Below, piece by piece: positions 8,484 through 16,717 of a stretch of 63,588 nucleotides of DNA (positions are counted from its first letter, which is position 1; each line of letters starts with the position of its first letter). The stretch is from Bacteroidetes bacterium HGW-Bacteroidetes-2 (GTDB lineage Bacteria > Bacteroidota > Bacteroidia > Flavobacteriales > Flavobacteriaceae), in the NCBI GenBank assembly GCA_002842575.1, contig PHDJ01000012.1:1-63588 (forward strand), given 5' to 3'. The notes beneath the pieces are model-generated. The model searched no databases, was not told the DNA's origin, and saw only the letters and a program-made list of their open reading frames with translations. The position numbers were made by a program, and so were the translations under genes.

Positions 8484-9566
8484 TTACCCTTTGTAAAAAG
8501 GAAGTTTTACTACCGTTGCAGGAATGCTGTTTTTTCTTATTTGAATGTGAATGGTAGAACCTAATTTTGACAATTCAGCAGGAACATATCCTAAGCCAAT
8601 TCCTTTGTTTAAAGATGGTGCCATAGTGCCACTTGTTACTACGCCTATTTTATTTCCTTGTTCATCAACGATGTCATAATCGTGACGAGGCACTCCTCTT
8701 TCATTCAGTTCAAAAGCAACTAATTTTTTAGCTACTCCATCTTCTTTTTGTTTTTTTAATGCTTCTGAATTTGTAAATTCTTTAGTAAATTTAGTAATCC
8801 ATCCTAAGCCTGCTTCCAGGGGTGATGTTTGGTCGTTTATATCGTTTCCATAAAGACAATATCCCATTTCTAGTCGTAAGGTATCTCTAGCGGCTAGACC
8901 TATTGGTTTAATGCCAAATTTCTTTCCTGCTTCCATCACTTTATTCCAAACGTGTTCTACTTCTTCATTTTTGCAATAAATTTCAAAACCTCCACTGCCT
9001 GTATAGCCAGTTGCTGAAATTATTACATGTTCAATTCCTGCAAAATCTGCAACTACAAAACTATAATTAGGAATTTTACTTAAATCTACACTGCTTAAAG
9101 GTTGCATCGCCTCCACAGCTTTAGGTCCTTGAATGGCTAAAAGTGAAAATTTATCTGAAATATTACGCATTTCTGCTCCCATCGTATTGTGTTTGGATAT
9201 CCAATTCCAATCTTTTTCAATGTTTGAAGCATTTACTACAAGCAACCATTTTTCATCCTCTAGTCGATATACAATTAAATCATCTACAATACCTCCAGTT
9301 TCATTAGGCAAACAGCTGTATTGCGCTTTGCCATTTTTTAAAATAGAGGCATCATTAGAGCATACTTTTTGAATCAAGTCTATAGCTTTGTTTCCAAGAA
9401 TTAAAAATTCACCCATATGCGATACATCAAAAACCCCAACGGCATTTCTTACTGTAAGATGTTCTGCGCTAACGCCTTCATATTGTATAGGCATGTTATA
9501 CCCCGCAAAAGGTGCCATTTTTGCTCCAAGAGCTTCATGAATGTGTGATAATACTGTGTTTTTCAT
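8484..9566 (-). CDS. gcvT: Glycine cleavage system T protein (aminomethyltransferase)
   Basis: GcvT transfers the methylene unit from the aminomethyl-lipoyl H protein to tetrahydrofolate and releases ammonia. The 360-residue protein has the family landmarks [19 protein letters not shown] near the start, [33 protein letters not shown] and the C-terminal [21 protein letters not shown]. An in-frame ATG at 9599 would add 11 residues, but ATG at 9566 matches the family start ([14 protein letters not shown]) and is preferred. A strong hairpin lies between the two ATGs. The gene leads a run with the SDR and PCD genes. P and H protein genes are not in the window. Confidence 0.93.
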   Translation of the reverse strand: MKNTVLSHIHEALGAKMAPFAGYNMPIQYEGVSAEHLTVRNAVGVFDVSHMGEFLILGNKAIDLIQKVCSNDASILKNGKAQYSCLPNETGGIVDDLIVYRLEDEKWLLVVNASNIEKDWNWISKHNTMGAEMRNISDKFSLLAIQGPKAVEAMQPLSSVDLSKIPNYSFVVADFAGIEHVIISATGYTGSGGFEIYCKNEEVEHVWNKVMEAGKKFGIKPIGLAARDTLRLEMGYCLYGNDINDQTSPLEAGLGWITKFTKEFTNSEALKKQKEDGVAKKLVAFELNERGVPRHDYDIVDEQGNKIGVVTSGTMAPSLNKGIGLGYVPAELSKLGSTIHIQIRKNSIPATVVKLPFYKG

Positions 9567-9574
9567 AGTCAACC

Positions 9575-9592
9575 CCTCTACATCGGTAGAGG
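9575..9592 (-). promoter_or_regulatory. Hairpin just upstream of the gcvT start
   Basis: On the minus strand the transcript reads CCTCTAC CGAT GTAGAGG, a perfect 7-bp stem with a 4-nt loop ending 8 nt before the gcvT ATG at 9566. It could affect ribosome access. A -7-like TAAATTTG is found further upstream at 9651-9644 without a matching -33 box. It is not a glycine riboswitch, which is larger with a conserved core. Confidence 0.4.
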
Positions 9593-9829
9593 TCTCCATT
9601 TTAATAGTTACTAATCTAATTTTGTACGTTTTTCAATCGCAAGCAAATTTATTTAAAATAAAATACTTAATGCCTAAAATGTTTGAATGTTTTGAACAAT
9701 GGTTGTATTTTAGAGTGGTAATTTGTTTATAGTAGGATAGTTTAAATTTAGAAAGTTTTATTGTAAATCAAAAAGCGTAAATGAATATTTTTAGGTTTAG
9801 TCTAGTTATTAATATCTTAAAATTAAATA

Positions 9830-11383
9830 ATGAAAATATATACAGCAAAACAACTGTACAAAGCAGACGAAATAACTTTATATAGACAGCAAATAAGTTC
9901 GATTGATTTGATGGAACGCGCTGCTGAACAAGTTTTTATATGGTTAGATAATCTGCTTCAAGGTGCTTCTGTGCCCATTCATATTTTTTGTGGCATAGGA
10001 AATAATGGAGGAGATGGCTTGGCTGTAGGAAGAATGCTTTTGCATAAGAAATATAATGTAAAGTGCTATGTGGTTAATTATAGCGATCAACGTTCACCTT
10101 GTTTTTTGACAAACTATAATCGAATTAAAAATATGGCTTCATTATGGCCTTCATTGTTGAAAAAAGAAGCTGATTTTCCAGAAATACAAAAAGAAGACAT
10201 CCTTATCGACGCCATTTTTGGCATTGGACTTAATCGTCCTTTAGAGGGTTGGGTAAAAAATCTTATTCAATATTTGAATATTTCCAATGCTTTTATCCTT
10301 TCCATAGATATTCCTAGTGGTTTGTTTGTTGATGTTCCAACTCCCGATAAAGATGCGGTGATAAAAGCGAATATTACCCTAACTTTTCAAGCACCTAAAT
10401 TGGTTTTTTTCCTTCCGGAAACCGGAGTTTTTTCAAAATCTATGGAAATTTTGCCTATAGGTTTGGACGCAGCATATCTTACAAAAACCCCAACCGAAGC
10501 ACTATTAATTCAAAAACAAGAGATACTAACGATGTATGTGCCAAGAGAAAAATTTGGACACAAGGGCACCTATGGGCATAGTTTACTTATTGGAGGAAGT
10601 TACGGAAAAATGGGAGCGGTGACACTTGCAGCCCTTTCCTGTTTGCGAGTGGGAGCCGGAAAAGTTACTGCAGGCATACCTACTTGTGGGTACACCATCT
10701 TACAAACCGCTGTTCCTGAAGTTATGGTCCTGACCGATACAGATGAAAATGAAATAACCAATTTTTCATTTCCAATACATCCGGAGGTTATTGGAATTGG
10801 AATAGGATTGGGCACTTCTGCCGGAACTGAAAAAGGGTTTTTAAAATTTCTAAAAACACAAAAAAATCCTATGGTGATAGATGCCGATGCGCTCAATATA
10901 CTTGCAAAAAACCCAAAGGCACTCAAAGATGTTCCTAAAATGTCGGTTTTGACTCCGCATCCGGGGGAGTTGGAACGATTGATTGGTACATGGACAGATG
11001 ATTTTGATAAATTAAAAAAAACAAAAGCACTTTCAAAAAAGCACAATTGGATTATTGCTATAAAAGGAGCTCATACCATAACCGTGTATCAAGACAAATT
11101 GTATGTAAATACCACAGGAAATCCAGGAATGGCAACTGCAGGCTCTGGAGATGTGCTAACCGGAATAATCACTGGATTGATTTCACAAGGATATGAAACA
11201 CTTGATGCCGCTATCTTCGGTGTTTATTTACACGGAAGTGCAGGAGATATCGCTGTGGAAAAAACAGGTTTTGCATCGCTTATCGCTAGTGATATTGTAT
11301 CCCATATTGGCGATGCTTATTTGGAGCTATTTCAAAGGGAAGAACCCGTGAATAAGGGCAACTTAAAAATATTTGTCAAATAG
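9830..11383 (+). CDS. nnr: Bifunctional NAD(P)H-hydrate epimerase / ADP-dependent dehydratase
   Basis: The 517-residue protein repairs damaged NAD(P)HX. The N-terminal YjeF-N domain (about 1-210, epimerase NnrE) shows [13 protein letters not shown] (57-69) and the catalytic-region [10 protein letters not shown]. The C-terminal dehydratase (NnrD, about 230-505) shows [30 protein letters not shown], and the active-site [17 protein letters not shown]. Length and order are standard for the fused form. The start ATG follows an AT-rich leader; the gene stands alone and converges on uvrA. The 9600-9829 region upstream holds no gene, and neither does the 163-bp convergent gap after it. Confidence 0.94.
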   Translation: MKIYTAKQLYKADEITLYRQQISSIDLMERAAEQVFIWLDNLLQGASVPIHIFCGIGNNGGDGLAVGRMLLHKKYNVKCYVVNYSDQRSPCFLTNYNRIKNMASLWPSLLKKEADFPEIQKEDILIDAIFGIGLNRPLEGWVKNLIQYLNISNAFILSIDIPSGLFVDVPTPDKDAVIKANITLTFQAPKLVFFLPETGVFSKSMEILPIGLDAAYLTKTPTEALLIQKQEILTMYVPREKFGHKGTYGHSLLIGGSYGKMGAVTLAALSCLRVGAGKVTAGIPTCGYTILQTAVPEVMVLTDTDENEITNFSFPIHPEVIGIGIGLGTSAGTEKGFLKFLKTQKNPMVIDADALNILAKNPKALKDVPKMSVLTPHPGELERLIGTWTDDFDKLKKTKALSKKHNWIIAIKGAHTITVYQDKLYVNTTGNPGMATAGSGDVLTGIITGLISQGYETLDAAIFGVYLHGSAGDIAVEKTGFASLIASDIVSHIGDAYLELFQREEPVNKGNLKIFVK

Positions 11384-11546
11384 AGCATTCTAGACATAGT
11401 AGCTTTGGAAATTTCCTCTCAAATCTAATCTCTGAGCTAATTGCTTATAGTTTCTTGCTTAAAAAACCTTCAATAAAATACCAAACTGTAGATTCTAATC
11501 AAATTTGTCTGTTTTAATAATCGAACTCAGGTTGTAAATAAAAGCA

Positions 11547-14336
11547 TTACATAAGTTTGTCCTTTAAATATGCTCCGGTAATGGATGCCTTAATTTTTAT
11601 GATTTCTTCAGGAGTGCAGGCAGCAAGTAAATTGCCTCCATTTTCGCCTCCTTCAGGACCTAAATCAATAATGTAATCGGCACATTTTATCAGGTCTAAA
11701 TTATGTTCTACTACAATTATAGAGTGCCCTTTTTCTATAAGTGCCTCAAAGGACTTTAATAATTTTTTAATGTCGTGAAAATGAAGTCCGGTGGTGGGTT
11801 CATCAAAAATAAATAAGGTTTTGTCCTTGGTATCGCCTTTTACTAAAAAGGAAGCCAGTTTGATACGTTGCGCTTCACCGCCGGAAAGAGTAGAAGAACT
11901 TTGCCCCAATTGTACATAGCCTAAACCTACGTCTTGAAGAGGTTTAAGTTTGCTATATACTTTCTTTTCCTCGTGGGTTTTGAAAAAGGCAATGGCATCG
12001 TCAATAGTCAAGTTTAAAACATCATCAATATTTTTTCCTTCAAAAGTTACCTCTAGGACTTCTTTTTTAAAGCGTTTACCATTGCAGGTTTCGCATTCCA
12101 GATGTACATCGGCCATAAATTGCATTTCAATGGTTACTTCTCCTTCGCCTTTGCAGGTTTCACATCTGCCTCCATCCACATTGAAAGAGAAATGTTTAGG
12201 TTGGTAATTTCTTATTTTAGCAAGTTTTTGTTTGGTAAATAAAGCCCTGATTTCATCATAGGCTTTTATATAGGTTACAGGATTAGACCGACTGGACCTT
12301 CCTATAGGATTTTGATCAATAAACTCGATGTTTTTCAGATTTTCATATTTTCCCTCCAGTTTGGTGTACTGCCCAGGTTTTTCCCCGGCTCCTGTAAGTT
12401 GTCTTTGTAAAGCAGGAAATAAAATTTTCTTTACCAGGGTGCTTTTCCCACTACCCGAAACTCCTGTTATAGCTACAAAGGAGGCTAATGGAAATGTTAC
12501 ATCTATATTTTTTAAATTGTTTTGTCTGGCTCCAATTACTTTTATAAAGTACTGCGATTTTCTTCGTTTTTTGGGAACTTCAATTTGCATGCTATGATTG
12601 AGGTATTGCGAAGTGAGCGAATTTTGTCTTAAAATTTCTTTATAGGTGCCGTGCGCAACTATTTCGCCACCATAACTTCCTGCTTCTGGACCCACGTCAA
12701 TTATGGTGTTTGCAGCTTTCATAATGTCTTCATCGTGTTCTACTACAATAACAGTATTTCCCAAATCCCGAAGATTTTGTAATACGCCGATTAACCGCTC
12801 TGTATCTTTTGGGTGTAATCCAATACTTGGCTCATCTAAAATATACATGGAGCCAACTAAGCTACTTCCCAATGATGTTGCTAAATTAATACGTTGTGAC
12901 TCGCCTCCAGAAAGGGTATTTGATTTTCGGTTTAAGGTGAGGTAATTTAAGCCGACATTTTGTAAAAAAGAAAGACGGTTGTTAATTTCGGTGAGCAATC
13001 GTTTTGCAATTTCTTTATCTGAAGTGTGGAGTTCAATTTCTTTAAAAAAGAGTGCTAGTTTGTCTATAGGTATTTCTACTAGTTCAGAAATGGATTTGCC
13101 CGCTACTTTTACATAATTAGCTTCCTGACGCAATCGTTTTCCTTTACAGGTATTGCATTTCGTCTTGCCTCGATACCTAGACAGCATAACACGATTTTGA
13201 ATTTTATAACTTTTTTCCTCTAAAAATTTAAAAAAGGAATGTAAGCCTTCAAAGTACTTGTTTCCATCCCAAACCAGTTGTTTTTGTTCCTCCGAAAGTT
13301 CAAACCAAGGTTTATGGATGGGAAAATCAAATTTGTAAGCGTTATTAACCAATTGGTCACGATACCAACTCATACTTTCGCCGCGCCATGGGTAGATACA
13401 ATTTTCAAAAACGGAAAGCGAAGTGTTAGGAATGACTAATTCTTCATCAACACCTATAACGTCACCATAACCCTCGCAGTCAGGACAAGCTCCATAAGGA
13501 TTATTGAAGCTGAATAAATGGATGTTAGGTTCTAAAAACACCATGCCATCTGCTTCAAAACGGTTATTAAATTCTCGGATATGATTATTTTCAATATTTT
13601 CCAAAAACAAAACCCCTTTTCCCTCAAAAAAAGCAATCTCAAGAGCATCTGCAAGGCGATTGTAAAAATCTTCTTCGTTTTTTGTTATAATTCTATCTAC
13701 AACAAGTTGAACGACTTCAGTCGTCATTTTTTTAGACTCTAAAAGAAAATCTTCAATTCTTAAAATGGAGTTTTTATGTTTAATTCGGGCGTACCCTTGT
13801 TGAGCGAGTGTCTTTAGTTTATTAGTTAATGTTCTTCCTTCTTCTAAAAGAATAGGAACTAAAAGCAAAATTTTTTTTCCTTCTTCTAAGGTTTTTATAT
13901 AGTCAATTACATTTTGGGTGTTGTCTTTCTTTACTTCAACTCCCGAAATAGGCGAGTAGGTTCTTCCTATTCTGGCATAAAGTAGTTTGAGGTAATCGTA
14001 AATTTCAGTAGAAGTGCCAACCGTAGATCGAGGGTTCGTTGTGTTTACTTTTTGTTCAATGGCAATGGCTGGAGCAATGCCTTTTATAAAATCTACTTTA
14101 GGTTTGTTAAGTTTGCCTAGAAATTGTCTTGCATAAGAAGATAGGCTTTCTACATATCGACGTTGTCCTTCAGCATACAAGGTGTCAAATGCCAAGGTAG
14201 ATTTTCCGGATCCGGAGAGTCCTGTGATTACAATTAATTTATTTCGGGGAATAACAACATCTATATTTTTTAAATTATGAAGCTTGGCGCCCTTTATAAG
14301 AATGTTATGTTTTGGATCTACAGCGTCTATTTTCAA
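11547..14336 (-). CDS. uvrA: UvrABC excinuclease subunit A
   Basis: UvrA is the damage-recognition ABC ATPase of nucleotide excision repair. The 929-residue protein has Walker A GLSGSGKST (39-47) and a second GVSGSGKST near 620, signature LSGGESQRINLATSLG and LSGGEAQRIKLASFLV motifs, and zinc-binding pairs CPDCEGYG and CETCKGEG..CETCNGKRF. Length is close to the usual 940. A -7-like TACCTTTG lies at 14368-14361 in the upstream spacer, without a clear -33 element. The 290-bp gap 14337-14626 to the divergent sigma factor otherwise holds only its promoter. Confidence 0.95.
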   Translation of the reverse strand: MKIDAVDPKHNILIKGAKLHNLKNIDVVIPRNKLIVITGLSGSGKSTLAFDTLYAEGQRRYVESLSSYARQFLGKLNKPKVDFIKGIAPAIAIEQKVNTTNPRSTVGTSTEIYDYLKLLYARIGRTYSPISGVEVKKDNTQNVIDYIKTLEEGKKILLLVPILLEEGRTLTNKLKTLAQQGYARIKHKNSILRIEDFLLESKKMTTEVVQLVVDRIITKNEEDFYNRLADALEIAFFEGKGVLFLENIENNHIREFNNRFEADGMVFLEPNIHLFSFNNPYGACPDCEGYGDVIGVDEELVIPNTSLSVFENCIYPWRGESMSWYRDQLVNNAYKFDFPIHKPWFELSEEQKQLVWDGNKYFEGLHSFFKFLEEKSYKIQNRVMLSRYRGKTKCNTCKGKRLRQEANYVKVAGKSISELVEIPIDKLALFFKEIELHTSDKEIAKRLLTEINNRLSFLQNVGLNYLTLNRKSNTLSGGESQRINLATSLGSSLVGSMYILDEPSIGLHPKDTERLIGVLQNLRDLGNTVIVVEHDEDIMKAANTIIDVGPEAGSYGGEIVAHGTYKEILRQNSLTSQYLNHSMQIEVPKKRRKSQYFIKVIGARQNNLKNIDVTFPLASFVAITGVSGSGKSTLVKKILFPALQRQLTGAGEKPGQYTKLEGKYENLKNIEFIDQNPIGRSSRSNPVTYIKAYDEIRALFTKQKLAKIRNYQPKHFSFNVDGGRCETCKGEGEVTIEMQFMADVHLECETCNGKRFKKEVLEVTFEGKNIDDVLNLTIDDAIAFFKTHEEKKVYSKLKPLQDVGLGYVQLGQSSSTLSGGEAQRIKLASFLVKGDTKDKTLFIFDEPTTGLHFHDIKKLLKSFEALIEKGHSIIVVEHNLDLIKCADYIIDLGPEGGENGGNLLAACTPEEIIKIKASITGAYLKDKLM

Positions 14337-14507
14337 TGCAGTCAGTATATTTTGAGGTTACAAAGGTACTATTTTGGAAGCGTGTTTGTATGTGTAAATT
14401 TATTAATATTTTTAAAAATAAAGTGGTAGGGTAATGTAAAATGCAACTGTTATTAATGAAAAGTATTGTTTTTTATAAAAATAAATTATGTTAAAAAAAT
14501 TAACTTA

Positions 14508-14540
14508 TTTGCATTTGTAAATTCTTTGTTGTTATATTTA
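14508..14540 (+). promoter_or_regulatory. Promoter of the ECF sigma factor gene
   Basis: TTTG (14508-14511), 21-bp spacer, TATATTTA (14533-14540), one mismatch from TAnnTTTG. The transcript would carry a leader of roughly 80 nt before the start at 14627. The whole 290-bp gap 14337-14626 is otherwise very AT-rich with no ORF. Confidence 0.45.
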
Positions 14541-14626
14541 CGTCAAGTTAACAATAACTAACAAAAACGTAGCCTATAGCATAGCATTACTTTTTAAACT
14601 AAATAATTTAAATCCTTAAGGGGTTT

Positions 14627-15232
14627 ATGCCATTTTTAAAATCTAATGATATGAATACTTCACCTACAGATGCATTCCTAGTTAGTGCATATATAAGCGG
14701 AAACGAAAAAGCTTTATCAGATCTTATTGAACGACATAAACAACGTGTATATAGTTTTATTTACTCAAAAGTTTACGATCGTGATGTTACGGAAGATATT
14801 TTTCAGGACACTTTTATCAAAGTAATTAAAACATTAAAGCGCGGTGCGTATAATGAGGAGGGAAAGTTTCTTCCTTGGGTAATGCGTATCTCACATAATT
14901 TAATCATTGATCACTTCCGAAAAAACAACAGAATGCCTAAGTTTGAAAACAATGGCGATTTTAATATTTTTTCTGTTTTGTGTGACGATGATTTAAATAT
15001 AGAGCGTAAAATTATTAAAGGTCAAGTGGAAGATGACCTCAGAAGAATTATTCAGGAGTTACCTGAGGATCAAAAAGAAGTTCTAATTATGCGTTTGTAT
15101 AAGGATATGAGTTTTAAAGAAATATCAGAACAAACAGGAGTGAGTATTAATACTGCATTGGGGAGAATGCGGTATGCGCTAATTAATTTACGTAAAGTAA
15201 TTGATAAGCATAATATTGTTCTAGTAAATTAA
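14627..15232 (+). CDS. ECF-type RNA polymerase sigma factor
   Basis: This 201-residue sigma-70 family protein has region 2 (RHKQRVYSFIYSKV, DVTEDIFQDTFIKV, KFLPWVMRISHNLIIDHFRK) and region 4 (LPEDQKEVLIMRLYKDMSFK, EISEQTGVSINTALGRMRYA). It is the compact two-domain ECF form. ATG at 14651 (MNTSPTDAF) is an alternative start that fits relatives better; the first eight residues are uncertain. No anti-sigma factor with a membrane segment follows, only the 61-residue protein 19 nt downstream. The regulon cannot be inferred. Confidence 0.88.
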   Translation: MPFLKSNDMNTSPTDAFLVSAYISGNEKALSDLIERHKQRVYSFIYSKVYDRDVTEDIFQDTFIKVIKTLKRGAYNEEGKFLPWVMRISHNLIIDHFRKNNRMPKFENNGDFNIFSVLCDDDLNIERKIIKGQVEDDLRRIIQELPEDQKEVLIMRLYKDMSFKEISEQTGVSINTALGRMRYALINLRKVIDKHNIVLVN

Positions 15233-15251
15233 TACAATAAAAGATTTTTTG

Positions 15252-15437
15252 ATGCGTTATTCATTAACACTAACATCAAAATTGGCATTAATGGAAAAAA
15301 CTTACTCTAAAATCTCACCGGAAACGATGAGTAATTTATCCCCAAAGGCAGAAACTGTAAAATTTTTGCTTGATTATTCGAAGGCTTTAAGTGTTATAGA
15401 TTGTTATAAATGGAAGTTTGAAGCGCTTCTAAACTAA
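15252..15437 (+). CDS. Small conserved protein following the ECF sigma factor
   Basis: This 61-residue basic protein starts MRYSLTLTSKLALMEKTYSK. It has no membrane segment or Cys motif. The central part KISPETMSNLSPKAETVKFL, followed by LLDYSKALSV, resembles small proteins often found next to this sigma factor in Flavobacteriaceae. A TTG at 15249 would add one residue; ATG at 15252 or the internal ATG at 15291 (MEKTYSK) are the plausible starts. It may be a sigma-associated partner, but no function is known. The gene ends just before a strong terminator. Confidence 0.65.
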   Translation: MRYSLTLTSKLALMEKTYSKISPETMSNLSPKAETVKFLLDYSKALSVIDCYKWKFEALLN

Positions 15438-15444
15438 ACTTTGG

Positions 15445-15475
15445 AAAAGTCCCGTTACACACGGGACTTTTTTTT
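15445..15475. terminator. Bidirectional terminator between the sigma operon and nth
   Basis: AAAAGTCCCGT (15445-15455) and ACGGGACTTTT (15461-15471) form an 11-bp perfect stem with a 5-nt loop. A T-run follows on the plus strand and four Ts on the minus strand. The nth stop codon (15455-15457) falls at the base of the loop, so the hairpin is built from the last nth codons. Confidence 0.85.
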
Positions 15476-16117
15476 GTTGTATGCTTCAAGTATTGATTTT
15501 CTTCCTATTGTTTTGGTAATAATATCTTTGTCTAAAGCCCATCCTCTTGCAGGAGAATATTGCCTGCCATACCAAATTATTTGTAAATGCAACGTATTCC
15601 ATAGGCTTTTTGGAAATAATCGTTTTGCGTCTTTTTCTGTTTGTACTACATTTTTCCCATTAGAAAAACCCCATCGGTACATTAATCGATGTATATGGGT
15701 GTCTACAGGAAAAGCCGGAATATGAAATGCTTGCGACATCACTACGCTTGCAGTTTTATGACCTACTGCCGGCAATGCCTCTAAATCTTCAAAACTAGCA
15801 GGTACTTTACCGTTGTGTTTGTCTATGAGAATGTGTGATAAGTAATAAATTCCCTTTGCTTTCATAGGCGAAAGACCAACAGGTTTTATGATTTCACGGA
15901 TTTCCTCTACCGAAAGTTTTATCATATCATAAGGATTATCGGCTTTTGCAAATAAAATTGGGGTGATTAAATTTACACGCACATCGGTGCTTTGCGCAGA
16001 AAGTAAAACGGCAATTAGTAGGGTATATGGGTCTTTGTGGTCTAAAGGAAGGAGAACATCTGGATATATTTTATTTAACGTTTCAATAACAAAATTTACC
16101 TTTTCTTGCTTGGTCAT
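15455..16117 (-). CDS. nth: Endonuclease III-like DNA glycosylase without Fe-S cluster
   Basis: This 220-residue HhH-GPD protein has the helix-hairpin-helix with the catalytic lysine, LPAVGHKTASVV (K121), and the catalytic aspartate in FPVDTHIHRL (D139). These match K120 and D138 of the E. coli enzyme. The family normally excises oxidised pyrimidines in base excision repair. The C-terminus is YGRQYSPARGWALDKDIITK followed by a short basic tail, with no C-X6-C-X2-C-X5-C cluster motif; the whole protein has no cysteine. Absence of the 4Fe-4S loop is seen in Bacteroidota homologues as far as I recall. Convergent with the sigma operon. Confidence 0.88.
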   Translation of the reverse strand: MTKQEKVNFVIETLNKIYPDVLLPLDHKDPYTLLIAVLLSAQSTDVRVNLITPILFAKADNPYDMIKLSVEEIREIIKPVGLSPMKAKGIYYLSHILIDKHNGKVPASFEDLEALPAVGHKTASVVMSQAFHIPAFPVDTHIHRLMYRWGFSNGKNVVQTEKDAKRLFPKSLWNTLHLQIIWYGRQYSPARGWALDKDIITKTIGRKSILEAYNKKKSRV

Positions 16118-16214
16118 TTTATTTATATTTAGAAAGCTAAAAATACAAGAATTCTAAAGGGAATACAATTTAAATTTTAAGGTAAATTTATGAATAAACA
16201 AATACATTATACGT

Positions 16215-16667
16215 ATGAAAACACTACAAGTAGGGGACAAAGTACCAAATTTTATTTCTAAAGATCAGGATGGAAATCTGGTTTCTCTTTCTGATTACAA
16301 AGGAAAAAAGCTGGTGGTTTTTTTCTATCCAAAAGCCAATACTCCAGGATGTACGGATGAAGCCTGTAATTTAAGAGATAATTATAACGTATTGCAAAAA
16401 CAAGGATATGAGTTAGTAGGTGTTAGTGCTGATAGTGAAAAACAGCAAAAGAATTTTAAAGAAAAATTTAAATTCCCTTTTCCACTATTAGCAGATGAAG
16501 ATAAATCGATAATTTCCACTTTTGGGGTATGGGGTCCTAAAAAGTTTATGGGAAAGGAGTATGAAGGCATTCACCGAATGACATTTGTTATTAACCAAAA
16601 AGGTGAGGTAGAAAAAGTAATTGAAAAGGTAAAAACAAAAGACCATGCTGCGCAGTTACTAGCTTAG
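16215..16667 (+). CDS. bcp: Thiol peroxidase Bcp (peroxiredoxin)
   Basis: This 150-residue atypical 2-Cys peroxiredoxin reduces hydrogen and organic peroxides with thioredoxin. The peroxidatic cysteine is C46 and the possible resolving C51 in YPKANTPGCTDEACNLRD, with the conserved arginine in GIHRMTFVI. Length and the start MKTLQVGDKVPNF are typical. It converges with the large gene at 16704; the space between holds the terminator for that gene. Confidence 0.93.
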   Translation: MKTLQVGDKVPNFISKDQDGNLVSLSDYKGKKLVVFFYPKANTPGCTDEACNLRDNYNVLQKQGYELVGVSADSEKQQKNFKEKFKFPFPLLADEDKSIISTFGVWGPKKFMGKEYEGIHRMTFVINQKGEVEKVIEKVKTKDHAAQLLA

Positions 16668-16690
16668 TTTTTACCAATTAAAAATAGAGC

Positions 16691-16717
16691 AAAAAAGCAT
16701 CCGTTATTTGGATGCTT
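16691..16717 (-). terminator. Terminator hairpin overlapping the end of the 494-residue gene
   Basis: Arms AAGCATCC (16695-16702) and GGATGCTT (16710-16717) enclose a 7-nt loop. On the minus strand the stem is followed by a run of six Ts at 16696-16691. The stop codon at 16704-16706 of the minus-strand gene lies in the loop. Confidence 0.7.

Noticed and set aside
9567-9660. Glycine riboswitch before gcvT
   Set aside because: The leader is too short and lacks the conserved glycine aptamer core; only a small hairpin is seen.
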